From assembly GCA_031841125.1 (NCBI GenBank), contig CM063109.1:35096038-35160037 (forward strand): a DNA stretch of 64,000 bases. The letters run 5' to 3'. The notes beneath the pieces were generated by a model that had not been told where the DNA came from, made no database searches, and was given only the letters and a program-made list of their open reading frames with translations. The position numbers and the translations under genes were made by a program. Origin of the DNA: Acanthococcus lagerstroemiae. Taxonomy: Eukaryota; Arthropoda; Insecta; Hemiptera; Eriococcidae. Positions 33,659-46,197 of this stretch are shown one piece after another. The first letter of the stretch is position 1. Each line of letters begins with the position of its first letter.

Positions 33659-34114
33659 AAGAGACTAGTACAAATACATATATTTATGGTTATTTCTCTT
33701 CGACGTATACAGGTAACGCCCAGGAAATGAGACTTTTGGCGTCGTATATTGCGAAGCTCTGGACGTCTGCTGCGCTTAATTTCACAATAGCCTGGGGGCT
33801 GCAGCTATTATACCAGTCGAGTAAGAACGGTGCTAATGAAGACGGTATTCGCGAGAGTACACGGGTGAGAGGGAGGTAGAGAGAAACAGATTTTTTAAGG
33901 GAACTTAGATGGTCGCTGTTTAACCGCAGACGTGGAGTTAGTTGTAATCTGAGACACTTTGATGTGGTTATAAAACGTTTAGTCGTCACGAAAAAGAGAA
34001 ACAGGTCGCGGGAATTCGTTTTCCTTGGTTCTTTGAGGCACTCCAGAAGAGAAACACGCGACATCCCTACCACGCAAGATTTGTTCGATGGAAAAGTGTT
34101 TCAAATGAAATAAC

Positions 34115-34127
34115 AGTAATAATAATG

Positions 34128-34158
<31 letters not shown>

Positions 34159-35700
34159 ATAAGCATTTATTGTGCCGTCAGTCGAAAATAAATACTAGTT
34201 CGTAAATTTAGCATCATCCAAACTCACGGACAGCCGCCCCACTGCCGGGCATCTGCTTCACCGATCGCTCTCCATTTCTGTCTGTCATGGACATTCCGGT
34301 GCCAGCAAGATCCCACCCTTCTTTCCAATTCATCCCTCCATCTCATCCTAGGCCTCCCCTTCTCCTTTCCCTCCTCGTAAAGTCTTCACTCTGTGACAAT
34401 TTTGGATAATCTGTCGTTTGTCGCTCTCATAATGCGTCCCGCATCCTTACATTTTGATTTTTTTATACTGTCTCCTACGTCTAAGTTTCGTGTATGTTCC
34501 CTGATCACTTTGTTTTTGTCTTTTCTTCTGGTATTTAAGATACTACGCTCCATGGTCTTTGTATTCTCCTCAGTCCCTCTATTTGAGAATTAGTAAGTAC
34601 CCACGTCTGTGCTCCGTAGCATAACGCAAACAGTACACACTTCTCCAGAACCCTTACCTTACCTTTTATGCTCATGTTCCCTTGAAAATACCTTTTAATG
34701 GCCAACAGCACTTCCTCGCCTTCTCTTTTCTTACTTTTGTCTCTGTCTGTATAGCCTTGTTGAATGGTACCGTCCTCCCTAGATATATGTAGTGCAGCCA
34801 TCTACCTTTTCTACGCGTGTTCTCTCGATGGTTATTTGGGTGGTTGGGTTATTACTCATGTACATATTTCGTTTTAGTTTATTCGCCTGTGGCCCTATTT
34901 CCGCGCTTCTTTTGAACAATTCTTCTCTTATAATTTCCAGTTCTCCTTTGGTTCTGCTTATGAGTATCAAGTCGTCTGCGAATCATAAGTTGTGTTTATA
35001 CATGTTCCGTTAACTAATAATCCATATTCTTTCCATTTCAGTTCGCTGAACACACTTTCCAACGCACATGTGAAGAGGTTCGGCGATAATGGGTCCCCCT
35101 GTTTTACCCCTAGTATTTATTTTAAATCTAGGTCCTATGTTTTTGATCTTCAGGTGGACTTCGACTCCTTGGTAGAGATTTCTCCTTGCTGGGACATCCC
35201 TGTCTGGACATGGCTTCCCACATGGGCTGCCTTGATTGTGTCCAAGGCCTTTTGAAAGTCGACGAACAAGAGATGGATTTCTATTTTGTATTCTATTGAT
35301 TTTTCTGTTGTCTGGTTTACCATGTGTATGTGATTCATTGTAGAATATCCCTTGAATATCGGGCTTGGGATGTGGTTTGGTTGTTATCTGGTATGCTGTG
35401 TAATATATTTTTCAGAATTTTCATGAACACTTAATTGAGATTGTCTGTTAGACTGAGAGGTCTGTAATTTTCCATTTCGACTCTGTAAAATAATCATTTC
35501 GGATACTCTCCATTCTTCGGGGTTCCTTTCTGTGTCGATAATTTTATTGTATATTTCAATAAGAGGTTTCATGAGGGCTTCAGTAATTTGTTTCAACGTG
35601 TTGTTTTCTATCCTGTCGGGACCTGGGGCCTTGTTCGTTTTTAGCTGCTTCAGAGCGTGCTCCACTTTTCGTTCCATGATAGATCTTCCATAAAATCTCG
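34115..35700 (-). mobile_element. RTE-type LINE, 5'-truncated, minus strand
   Basis: Reading from 35700 down, RT pieces appear in the right order: ALKQLKTNKAPGPDRIENN and PEEWRVSEMI (35677-35384); LLFVDFQKALDTI with the motif A aspartate (35338-35150); the region after motif B; LILISRTKGELEIIREEL (34970-34779); thumb GYTDRDK...LLAIKRYFQGNMSIKGKV and ALCYGAQTWVLT (34801-34535). The C-terminus GRPRMRWRDELERRVG follows, and the element ends in a (TAA)n tail seen here as ATTATT at 34115-34156. The frames are interrupted at least four times. It is the same group as the fragments at 2.9 and 54.8 kb. Confidence 0.85.
34535..35677 (-). pseudogene. RTE-type reverse transcriptase, multiply frameshifted
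   Basis: The RT would copy element RNA at a nicked chromosomal site. Preserved blocks are finger motif NKAPGPD, motif A FVDFQKALDT, the sequence after the active site LISRTKGELEI and the thumb YGAQTWVLT. Motif B and the exact YADD box lie in a stretch (35150-34975) where the frame is broken; plus-strand text there still encodes GDPLSPNLF-like residues in reverse. The endonuclease domain is absent, consistent with 5' truncation. Several stops and shifts show it is not functional. Confidence 0.8.
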
Positions 35701-38700
35701 CTGTAGCTTGGGAATTGTACGGGAAAGAGAAAAGTATTGAGTCTGGGCCGCAGCAAGGGCATTTGAGACGTCAAAAGTGCGTGTATTGAACGATAGTAAA
35801 AACAAATCTTCAGAGTGCGAGACTTAAACTGTGACTGTGCTGTAACTGAACTATGACTGAACTGATGGTTCTGAGCTTCAAGATGTACGACTGGATGTCC
35901 TGCTCCTGCCCAGCCGATCAATGGAAGAAAGAAAGGACAATGAATAATTATAAGAAATATCGTGGTTTTGAAAACACTGAAAGTACAGGTACGCAGGAGA
36001 CTAAAGACATGCGTTTAGATGCTCGCATTGTGCTACAAAGGAAGTAGCCAGACAAGACGATTTATACGAAAATGTACATTCACGAGGAGAAAGTAACCGC
36101 AGGGTAATTCCAGATCAGTTTCTTCGAAAAATTACGTTTTCGCCCTTGGCTCCTTCGATTTTGATCAGTGTGGCAAAGACAGCTTCAGTGTATTCATTTC
36201 AGGCGATTAATAAATTTCAAGTTATGACAATGTTTAGTTTTACTTTTTCATTAAATGATCAATTTTCAACTCACTTTCTATAATAAAAGTAAAGTAGCGC
36301 AGCTTGTCAAGAACGGCCGAGAATAAAACTTTTACTGTGAACAGTATCCACTTCTGGAAGTGTACGTCAACATGAATGATTCATACCGTCATGCTGCGTC
36401 TCTGTTTTCTAACTTTATAGAAGATTATAAATCGATGAAAATTTTAATCTGTATTTCGTCTAATTTTCAGAATTATATATAGCGCCAATTTTTGAAGAAT
36501 GCACGTAAATCAAATGTACAACCTCAATTCTCTTCCCCGTCCTAAAAAAATTAATTCTGCAAGAATACTTGGCTAGCATATGAATGCTGAACCCCACATA
36601 CCATCACCATGTTCTTTGACAGACTTTGAGGTATCTAATTATCGGCGCTGCAAGGCAGTTAACGAAATCGGGTGAGAGAGGGGAGGGGGTGAACTAGCAT
36701 GCGGCAAATAGAGTTTATAAGCAATAACTTGGTGGCTTTTTTATATTAGGCAAATATCATTTAGTACTTTTATCCACTTAGAATCCCTAAGATGGCCACT
36801 TGTATGAAATGACTGACTTCAAAATAATTTTTGTTTTTTTCTCTCGAGAAACTCTAGAGATAACGTGCGCCAGGCTTCGTAAAAAACCATTGTTTAAAGT
36901 CTTTTTTTTTTTTTTTTTTTGGTTCAAAATATTTTCAAGTTGGATAAATTTCAAATTGGTAAGTGACAGCTTCCAAAAGACGTACATTTGATTTGGTCAA
37001 ATTTTCCACAGATTATAATGGAAGAATTTCTCAACTCCACAATCAAATTTGGCGAGGATGATTTTGCATTTGAAACTGAAAAAAATTTATACAACATGCA
37101 TTATGGCGAAGGAACGGTTTCACATGCATGCTACTGGAATACATTAAGGCCGTCCCTGTCAGATTGTTTAAAATCGAAATGGTCAAGAGCCACCATGCAA
37201 CGACTGATCAGATTGACTTAGAATGGTCCACTGAAAACCTCTCTTCTTCCTAACAATGGTGCCGACGATCTACGATTATGCTGCAAAAGCTATTCAAGAG
37301 TTGTTAAAGCTTGGGCAGCGTCTACTAAGTTTCGAAAAGACCTAGCAAAGACGTTGCAAGTCTCGTAGAGAATATTCAGGAATCGTGACGACTAACTAAT
37401 CAGTCATAATGAGTCTTCGCAAACTCTTAACGAGCCTTAACGAAATTCTGATTGTTGACCTCAACAGTCTTAGTAATCATCACATTCTGTGGATCTTTAC
37501 TCATCTCTATCCATGTCTAAGTGATTAGAAATGCCTCTAGCGCATAATTTTTCGCGATTTTCCCCGCGACTTATTATGCTGCGTGTAGCAATGCAAAGTG
37601 CTAATCATACGTCCGTGGCAAATTATTGTCATCTGATTCTAGAAATGAAAGAAAAGTGTGCGTTGAGAGCTCATCTTCGAGCGAAAATAGGTTTCATTGG
37701 AGACCAGTTAACGAAACGCTACATGAAATTAATTTAACGTACTCAGTTGAGATAAGTGAAGTAGGTACGTAAATGATTTTTATCTGTCATAAAAAACAGT
37801 GCCTGTACATAAATTTTAGCGAGAATATCTCAACTTTGGCGACCAGAGTGATTTGATGATTTTCTTGCCAAACAGACCAATTTCAGATAACGAAGAAGGC
37901 GAAATTGTATTTTTCAAACGACAAAAAAAAACGAGAGGGCGAGAGCGTGAAAGGAAAAGAGGAAAGAGGAAAACATAAAAAAGAGGAAAATAAGACAGCT
38001 GACTATCGAAAATTGAGAAAAATCTGTCAATTTTCCTCGTACGAAAGAAGCTTTCAAACGTTACGGAAAACTACTTAGCATCTGACACGCATCAGTAGCT
38101 CTCCTCCCGTTCGTATACATCAAAACACGAACATGCCGGCGAAATTTTGATTTACAATATTTTCATATATAGAAATTCTGCTTCGAGCATTCCAGCTGTG
38201 AGAGTTCTTGCAATCTATACCGGTGAATACGTGGAAAAAGACTAACTTATCTCGAGTAATGTCTCATCACTGTCTTAGACTTCCGTACATGCACATCCAT
38301 CAGTGGCAGTCTTCGAAAAATCGCCGGTATTTTTTCATACTTATCAGTCCGACCAAATAGCACAGACCCTCCAAGTAATGAAGAAACAAGGAACCAACTA
38401 TTTGCTCAATGAAAGAGGGCGCTTACATGAAACAGTGGTAAAAAAAAATGGAAAGACAGAGTTCCGCGCTTCCAGTTTTGTAACCTGCATTGTCATAGTT
38501 GAAATTATTAATCAGCATAATAAAATCCCAGTTTGACTCCATAATTTGTCAATGGCTAAAACATGCGAGAAAAGTTATCGTTATTTGACCCTAAGTGAAC
38601 ATCTAGAGAGTGGTAAGGCTGACCAAGGTGCTGAAAATGCGGCGCCGTCGTTCCACTGGTGAGCAATAATGAAATTCAGTGTTGCCAGATTCAGCTCTTG

Positions 38701-38920
38701 AAAATGTATCAGTTCATCAGGAAAAAAAAACAAAGATAAGAAAATCCCTAGAACTTTACCACAAAGGGCTAAAATTCCCCCAAAGAAAACAGTGCCGTTA
38801 GATGTGCAAAAATTATACCAAATGGATCAAATCCAAGTAATGGGCAATCAGACTGTAGCTAGGAACGCTAGTGTCACCAATGATAAGATATTGATCGACA
38901 AAATTGGTGGATAGTATGAG
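35701..38920. other. No gene recognised
   Basis: Short frames only. A 21-base T-run lies at 36901-36921. Between about 37360 and 37460 the words TCTCGTAGAG, GTGACGACTAAC, GAGTCTTCGC, CTCTTAACGAG and CCTTAACGAA give a weak 10-11 bp rhythm like that at 16.4 kb. 37920-38000 is A/G-rich. No exon is supported. Confidence 0.4.
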
Positions 38921-39100
38921 TAGGGCTCTATAGTTTCACCTGGGTATACTAAGCCGGCATTTTGGTTCATACTGCGCCCGTGGATGCCGAATCCGACTAT
39001 GCGGAGCGTAACGTGTAGTCAACTCGGCATCGACGGGCGCAGTATGAACCAAAATGGTGGCCTAGTATACCCAGGTGAAACTATAGAGCCCTAGTATGAG
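38912..39100. mobile_element. Foldback element B with 9-bp TSD
   Basis: The element 38921-39091 is a nearly perfect hairpin. The arms start TAGGGCTCTATAGTTTCACC and end with the inverse, with only about three mismatches in 55. A 9-bp direct repeat, TAGTATGAG, lies at 38912-38920 and 39092-39100 and fits a target-site duplication. The central 63 bp (38976-39038) match the centre of element A at 31999-32061 (about 89%). It has no coding capacity, so if mobile it was moved in trans. Confidence 0.85.
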
Positions 39101-40479
39101 ACACAAGTCCTCCAACAGAGTTATGGCTTGTGGGACCATCTGTGCTCACCATGAACGGTATTCTTGAATTCGGCTATGTGAATAGCTGGATAGCCAAACT
39201 AAAGGATAGCGTTCCAGTACACGTACAATCCAGTAGAATCAGCAGAGCTGAGGAGAACTGCGAGAAACTGATAATTAATCTATTATTTCTTGATTTCTTC
39301 TGTAAATCCTTTCTAACTTCTGTTCTGTATTGGATTCAATTAACTGAGAAGGGGAGAAAGTATGCAATGACCAGACTCCAACATGATAAGAAATAAAGAG
39401 ATAATTACCCGTTTTTTGACTCCAAACTTCGAGGCATTAAGTCCTGTAATAATTTTTTTTAAAAACCTGTCTCCAGAGTTCAAAGGTGTGAAAAGGTTAT
39501 GTTTTATGTTGTAGTGAAAGAAAGGAACAAATTTTCTGTTTCCATTATAAATATTTACAAATTTAGGAAAAGGACGAGGAAATGGACTAAAATATTTCAA
39601 AAATTTTCCAAATTCCCAAATTTGGTTCATTTCGACCAGATTTGGCAACACTGGAGATTGAAAATCGAGTGCGATGATATGCCAAGTGATGAACGACTCA
39701 CGTTGAATGCTGTCGCTAGATGGACCTCTCAGCGGTGGAGGACGGTAGCGACTTGTGGGTACCGTGAGTGGGCTCTCCGCAAGGCGATACCGCGGCGTCT
39801 GTGATGCAACAGTCACGATTTTGACGGACCCAAACTTGAGCCTGTAACCCTAAAATTCGACCTCAACTGACAGTAATAGTGTTTTTTCGCTGTTGTGAAT
39901 AGCCGAAACGATGAAATAGATAGGTGGTAAAAAAAAGTCCGGTCCCTATTGTTATTCCTCGTACCGGACAGTCTCAGATACTTTAACAAAGCCAATCGCT
40001 TGAGCCTATTAACTCAAAACTAACGATAAACCAATGAGTCATGATCATGTTTATACCAGCTGCTGCGCGGTACCTGGTAGCCAGCACGCTAGCAGGCTAC
40101 CTCAGTCTCATTTCTGTTCAGATCTTCATATGGTTCACGTGTGAGTTTTCTTGCGTTCTTGTGCGGCGTGTAATTTACTGGGAAAGTGAATTTGTGCCCG
40201 TGTTTTTTGTATTGACGTCGCGCCAAGCAAAATTGTGAAGATTCTCAGGTCAGATAACCGTTAGATTATCTACCTATTTTCCTAAGTTGATTTCGCTCTT
40301 TCTCTCTTTCTCTCTCTTTCTCGCTAGCGCTCATCACTGGCCCCAAATGACAATACGTTGACAGGCTCTGAACTATAACGAATTCTGCAATATATTCACC
40401 GACTCCTCGTGTCGGCCAACAATAACATGTACCTAATAAGTGAACATTACTATAGTAGTGTCCCTGATGTTCGAACTGT
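39101..40479. other. No gene recognised
   Basis: The 101-codon frame 39499-39804 (+) and the overlapping minus frame are not recognisable. A CT-rich simple repeat lies at 40291-40324. Nothing else is supported. Confidence 0.4.
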
Positions 40480-40690
40480 CCTTGAAGTTGAATCCGCCTC
40501 TGTAAGTTCTCAAGCAGTCCTTGACACTGAGTCCACCTATAAGTAGTAGTGTTCGTGGTGCATTTAGTGTTAAGTGGTCCTTGACACCGAGTCCACCTAT
40601 ATAAGTTGTGGTGTTTGTGGTGAATTTGATGTGCAAGCAGAACTTGACCTTGAGTTCGCTGGTAAGTTCTTAAGTTGTCTTCCACAATTT
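40480..40690 (+). repeat. ~60-bp degenerate tandem repeat
   Basis: Units are centred on TCCTTGACACTGAGTCCACC (40518), TCCTTGACACCGAGTCCACC (40578) and a more diverged AACTTGACCTTGAGTTCGC (40641), with an upstream half-unit at 40479. The spacing is about 60-63 bp. Between cores, GTAGTGTTCGTGGTG-like sequence also repeats. The open minus-strand frame across it is His/Thr/Gln-rich and reflects the repeat. Confidence 0.65.
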
Positions 40691-40990
40691 TGACTAATAC
40701 TTGGAGACACTATGCCGCTGCATGAGTTGTCTTATGCCAACTTCATCCAAGACATCTTGCAACGCGCCTTGTACTGACTTCATGAACCGCCCTTAGAATT
40801 TCCTGTGTTGGAGCTTCGTCTAACTAATTGTATGTTATTTTGACATCATATGACTGACAGTATATATGTTTGTTTCATGTATACTGTTAGGTGAAACCAC
40901 CAAGAAGCAAGACCAAAACGACCGCAAAAAACCTACTTTACTTTAGGAGCTCATTATTTGCTTGTATTTGTAATATACATACCTCTTTAG

Positions 40991-41166
40991 GGTCGGCGCA
41001 GCCGAGCCTTATACAATGGAAAAATGAATCCACGCGACGCGTGACGTCAGTGGTTTATGGTCGGTGCAGCCAATGGAAAAATAGTTGTACGAGTATGATG
41101 TCAGTGGTGTATGGTCGGCGCAGCCAATGGAAAAATAGTTTTACGTGATGTGAGACGTCAGTGGTT
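40991..41166 (+). repeat. 54-68-bp tandem repeat, three copies
   Basis: GGTCGGCGCAGCC starts at 40991, 41059 (one change) and 41113. Each copy continues with CAATGGAAAAATAG... and a TGACGTCAGTGGT core, so the array contains three CRE-like TGACGTCA or related sites (41041, 41098, 41153). Whether those are functional is unknown. Confidence 0.65.
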
Positions 41167-42173
41167 CGAGTTGGTCTTCCAGTGGCTCTTTTTCTTATCA
41201 ATCAATGGTCGAGATACACGAGAATGAATCGCGTTTGCTTTCAAAAGTCGCGCTTGTGGTTTTACATGTAAAAGTGAACGTAATTGTGTGTAAAAGAAAC
41301 AGATAGGAAGATGGTTATACATCGTACTTAACAGTCTCAGCAAAAGTGATTCGAGGTATTAACATAAAGAATCGATGAAAGGAGTTCATTTTGTGAGGTT
41401 TGTTTATTGTGTATGATTCTTGCTGAAATAAGTGTCGGCGTGAAGCAACTGACATTTTTGTAAACAAAATAAGTTATTAGTAGCGTAAAAAGTAGAATTT
41501 TTCAGAATTCGGCCCCCGATTCAAAAATGTGTACTCACGTTGATCAAACCTTATCAGTAAACCTTATGTCATATAGTTTCTACTTGGCTCTTGAACTTAG
41601 AATCACGTGTTCTCAGAAAACAGATTTTGCTGGTTGGTTCCCTTACTCTTAACAGATAACAGCATCCAAGTGCGATTGTACTTTTTTTTCAAAGTTGGTT
41701 AGTGGAATAGCCGCCCAGACTTCAGCTGAAAGGCCGACTCTGTTACTGGGTCGCTTCGCGACCTAGTTTGTATTGTATATTATGGCTTTTCATTCCTATA
41801 TAAGTGACTTTCAGTATGTAAACAAAACATTGCGAGCCCACCATGCTGGCAATACTAGCTCATCACAAGCCTTTCCACTGCACCAGGTTGAGTTTTCATA
41901 ATTAATTGGCTGAAATAATATATATTCCAACTCTTTTATAAATTTGTATAAATAATAAAAATTTGATAATGTATGAATTCTGCTTACACAAGATTATTTC
42001 ATGCATACTCTCTTTTCTATCTAAAACCGGTCTGGTGATTCGCTCGAGATGGCTCGGGATTTGTGTAGTCCCACCAGACTCTCACCGAGATGCGGGGACA
42101 CAGTTCGAGAGTAGCGAGACTTAACGCATCTCGAGTGGTCTTAAACGGCTCGAACTTCATCACCAACTGGTCA
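41167..42173. other. No gene; target region of the hAT element
   Basis: AT-rich to 42000, then GC-richer (42020-42173). A small hairpin GGGTCGCTTCGCGACC lies at 41749-41764. No gene is supported. The hAT transposon is inserted at 42174-42181. Confidence 0.45.
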
Positions 42174-42251
42174 CGTGGTGCCAGGGTTGCCAGGTTAAGA
42201 CAAGAAGATATCCCTATGCGCGCAAGTATAATGTATTTTCCCCCACCTGAA

Positions 42252-42271
42252 AATCTGTACAAATCCGTACG
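42252..42271 (+). repeat. Left subterminal motif pair of the hAT element
   Basis: Two adjacent 10-bp motifs, AATCTGTACA (42252-42261) and AATCCGTACG (42262-42271), lie 70 bp inside the left terminus. They match the array at the right end and are in the same orientation on the plus strand. hAT transposases commonly bind short subterminal repeats as well as TIRs, so these are candidate binding sites. Confidence 0.65.
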
Positions 42272-42908
42272 CGGCTTGGTAACGTTCCACGAGCTCGCTC
42301 TGCTCGCTCGCGATTTTTTCAATCATCACTATAATACTTTCTTGGACAAAATAATTATATGTAGGCAAACATACATGCAATGTTTTTTCGAAGTATCGAA
42401 TTTATGCTATTTTCTATTTCCTTTTTACATCATGCGAAATCGCACTGTGTTATGATTAATACAAGTGAGAATAAATATTATTAAATTTTTATTAGCGTCA
42501 TTCTTCTGTTTGACCTTTGAGTCTGCTTGGCATTGGTTTTCCTGGCGTACTGGCAATGTGTCAATATTGATCTGTGAAAAAAGCGAAGTGACTCATCTTG
42601 CTCAAATGAAATTGGTATACAAGCAGTCAAGCACAAAAGCACCTTCACTGCTTCACTTTTGCTGCTAGGAAAAAGGAAAATAAATGGAGAATGAAACGTA
42701 ACTGAGTGAACAATTATAATTATTATTAAGAAAAAAGAAACAAAATGGTCAAGTAATCAATGAAATTGAGAACATGAGAAGGATTAAGAAAACAAACAAC
42801 TTGACAAAAATGAAAGTATGTTAACAAATAATGGAAAGTACCGAAATAAGAGCAAATTAAAGCAAAGTCAGCAAAGATACGACATTACAGCGCGACTTTG
42901 AAAAACAA

Positions 42909-45275
42909 TTAATTATTAGAGTCATAAAGCTTAGCAGTATTGAAACTTTGTATCATTAATTGAGGTATGGAACAATTATAACAATTTTTTTTTTGATCAG
43001 ATAAAAATGTTTTACCTCGTAGAAGAGCAGTCAATGTTGTGTCTCCAAGTCGGTTTCTGACGCTTGTTTTATTAGCATTCACCAAACTGAAGGCCCTTTC
43101 GCAAGAGGCTGACGTATGAGGTAAAATACGAATTTGATCTCGAAGCTGAATAATCCTAGCGAAATCAACTTTTTTATCTCGTTTAACTTTCTCCCAAAAT
43201 AGACGTTCATCTTTCTGATAATTATCCTTATACATTGCGCGAAAAAGTCTATATTCAGTATCAGTTTCAAGATCTAACTGGAAAAAATCTACCAAAGGGG
43301 CAATACTGCGCAATGCTGGAAGGTTTTCCGGAATCAAAAAAGCACAAAACTGCAGTACATCAATTTCAGGACTTCGAAATGGAAACCGATCATAAATTTC
43401 TCGGGTTAGTGTGACATAGAATTTTTGACAGCGCTTTCGAAAGTGGATGATTTGATCTGGCGGGCATACTGCAGCCAATTTACGAACTTCAATATTAACT
43501 TTCGGTCCTAAATCCATGTCAGTTAACTTTGAATAGTTCTCTGGATTTAAGAAATCAACTTGCTGTTCAAACCCATTCAGGAACCTATACAAACATTCAA
43601 TGAACACAGTTAATTTATTATTTTCTCTTAATAGGAAGAAATTTAGAACTTAAAATGACTTTACCTTGGATCGATATAACAATCAAGGATAAATTTGTAC
43701 ATTGCCATCATCTCGTTATAAAGCCTGTGAATCTGCGGCTTTTCTGACTGAAAGGCTTCATTACATTTTACAACAATAGGTAAAATGAATTCTAAAAACT
43801 GAAGGAAAAGCAAATTAAAGCGATTTTTCATTCTTTGCTGGATAAGCTTTGCCTCTGGAACAGTTATTGCTTCCTCGTCAAAAAATTTTTCAAGGGCTGG
43901 GTACAATTCTAGGACTCGTTTTACGCACTCCAGCATCGACAGCCATCGGATTTTAAAAAATTTCAACAGTTTATGTTTCGGCAACTCAAGTAATCGAATG
44001 AACGTGTTCAAATGTTTTTGTCTCTTTGAACTATTCTTCACATACGAGTAGACTTCTCTTACAAGCAGTTCAACTTCGGGTGGCAATTCCTCAGTAGCGT
44101 GAGAAACACATAGAGCGAGCGAGTGGCAGATGCATTTAAAGGCGAAAAGTGATGGAACATCTTTCTTGAGAAGGGTTACAACGGAGTTCTTTGCACCAAA
44201 CATAACATTGCAGCTATCGGACGCAAACCCAATCAGATTTTCCTTATATGGAATCTCATTTTCTCCGAAAAAGTTGACCATTGCATCATAGATTGATTTA
44301 TGATCTCCTCCTTTTGGTTGCAGTAGCGCTAAAAATGAATCCTGCACATCGTCAGTCGTTTCATCTATAAACCTGAAAATAAGTGGAAATATAATACATT
44401 TCTTTACACATTCATATTCATCTTCAATAAATAATTACCTAACAATAAGGACTAGATGTTTCTCATCACTTCTATCGGTTGACTCATCGATCATAATTGA
44501 AAACTTCTGTTTCTTCAAGATGGACACAACAACATCAAATTGATACGTCGAAACTACATTCTGGAGAATGGCGGTAGACTTTGTTCGACTACAAGATAAA
44601 TTTTGAAGAACTGTCGACGTTGGGTCCATTGATTTGATGAGATTCACAAGGTGATCTGATACAGAAATTGGTATGTCGTGCTCGGCCAAGAACAGGGAAA
44701 GACGAATTTCATTTTCTTTCACCTTGTTTTTCATTTTCATGGCTCTCTGAGTAAAATCGAAGATATTTGGCGTCCCATGCAAGGATTTTGAATTCTTTAT
44801 ATGCTCCTCGCGCGTAGCATGACGTCTTATGGAAGTCAGATTAGCCTGCAAATCCTTGCGGCAAATTCTGCAGGTCGCAAAAGTAGTACCTACACAACAA
44901 CAATCATTTATACATTACATTAATAATCCTGCTCAATTTTCATCAATTTTTCAAATGCAAAACAAATACCTTTCTTTGATGGTTCGATCCATGAAAATTC
45001 CTTTTTCCATTCTTCTCGAAATTTCTGGATACGTCGTTGGGTTAACCTGTGAAATTTGTAGAGCCAAAAATAAATTGATTCGACTTGCGCGTCAGATTTT
45101 CTATAGATATGTAAACATAGAATACTCACTTAGTTTTTTTGGTCTTTGAAGCAGAGTCATCATCAGTCTCATAGTCATATTCCTCTTCACTTTCTTCTTG
45201 TAGGGTATCGGTATGCGCACAATTCGTATTCATTCTGGGGAGTGACGCTAAGGACAAATTAGTAGAACCATTCAT
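42909..45275 (-). CDS. hAT transposase, five exons, 685 residues, intact
   Basis: Cuts the element out and inserts it elsewhere, acting in the nucleus. Exons (minus): 45275-45130, 45046-44970, 44889-44439, 44372-43665, 43584-42909. All introns are GT...AG, 65-84 bp, and phases agree, giving 2,058 nt ending in TAA. An in-frame TAA directly precedes the ATG. The N-terminus is acidic (EEESEEEYDYETDDD-like, residues 28-40). A BED-type zinc finger follows: W in FREEWKKEF, then C81, C84, H98, H104. The RNase-H-like core has D209 (IDESTD), D277 (FASDSCN), C305-x2-H308, and E623 (SCERAFS). The C-terminal hAT dimerisation region is ILPHTSASCERAFSLVN through RNRLGDTTL. The 68-residue D-D spacing equals that of Hermes (D180/D248). 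It may be active; expression is not testable here. A possible poly(A) signal lies at 42488-42493. Confidence 0.92.
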
Positions 45276-45626
45276 TTAGATTTTCTGTTAACGTTCGTTC
45301 TATTTCTATTGCTACAAAGAATAATATTGCTTAAGTGCTTACTTTATTATTCTATTCTATTATTTGTTCTCGAAGCGCCGGTAAATCTTAAAAATGAAGA
45401 GAAACACAAAACAGTCCGGAGCAATTTTGTACTGGGATTTTTTTGTCGCGGATGCGGTATGCGGTGATAACACGATAACAGGCATGTACATTGCACAGAA
45501 CACAGATTGCACAGACACATCACAGATCACACATACGCGTATCGTGGCTCTACGTGAAACGTGAGTCCACTGAGTCGTGAACTCGTGAGCAGTCAACCCT
45601 TGAGGCTTCACGCTTCAGGACTTCGC

Positions 45627-46197
45627 GTTATCACTAGGGCTTCTATTTTTATTCCCCAAAGAATGCAATATATGCGCATAAAATATTCCCTTTTTTTGGT
45701 GAAATATGCCAAAAAAATTCCCTACAAGCCCAACATATTCAAAAATATTCTTTCACATTATGGGTGTCATTTTACAGGGAAAAATGAGACAAACATGGTA
45801 AGCTCCTCAAAATAAGGAAATAATCATCAAACACAGCTGAAAAAAAGGAAAAACACATTTTTTTTTTTTTTGCTTACTACAAAAGCGTTTGAAACGAAGC
45901 TCGTCACAGGTCCTCAGTCGTCGTTCCGTCGTTCGTAATTTTTACCCAATTTTCTGATGTTTTTAAAAAATTCCCATAAAACGGGGAAATTTGTGTAAAA
46001 ATTCCCAAAAATGCTCCAAAAAGAGCAAAATTATGCCAAAATATGCTTTTTAGTCAGAATATTCGAAAATATTCCCAACTAAATAGGGCTCATTTTACAG
46101 GGAATTTTACGAATCGTAAAGATATGTTCGATATTCTCAATTTGGATCGCTAGAAAAAAACATTCATTTGAATAAAAATAGAAGCCCTAGTTATCAC
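45627..46197. mobile_element. Nested hAT-type MITE with 8-bp TSD
   Basis: The element is 45635-46189 (555 bp). The ends are TAGGGCTTCTATTTTTATTC and its inverse; both start TAGGGC, usual for hAT MITEs. The exact duplication GTTATCAC at 45627-45634 and 46190-46197 fits the nTnnnnAn hAT target pattern. The interior is AT-rich with AAAATATTCCC/AAATATGCC-type words and no coding capacity. It interrupts the larger hAT element about 360 bp upstream of the transposase ATG, so it inserted later. Confidence 0.9.

Noticed and set aside
40266..40685. 139-codon minus-strand frame rich in His, Thr and Gln
   Set aside because: It is explained by the 60-bp tandem repeat beneath it.
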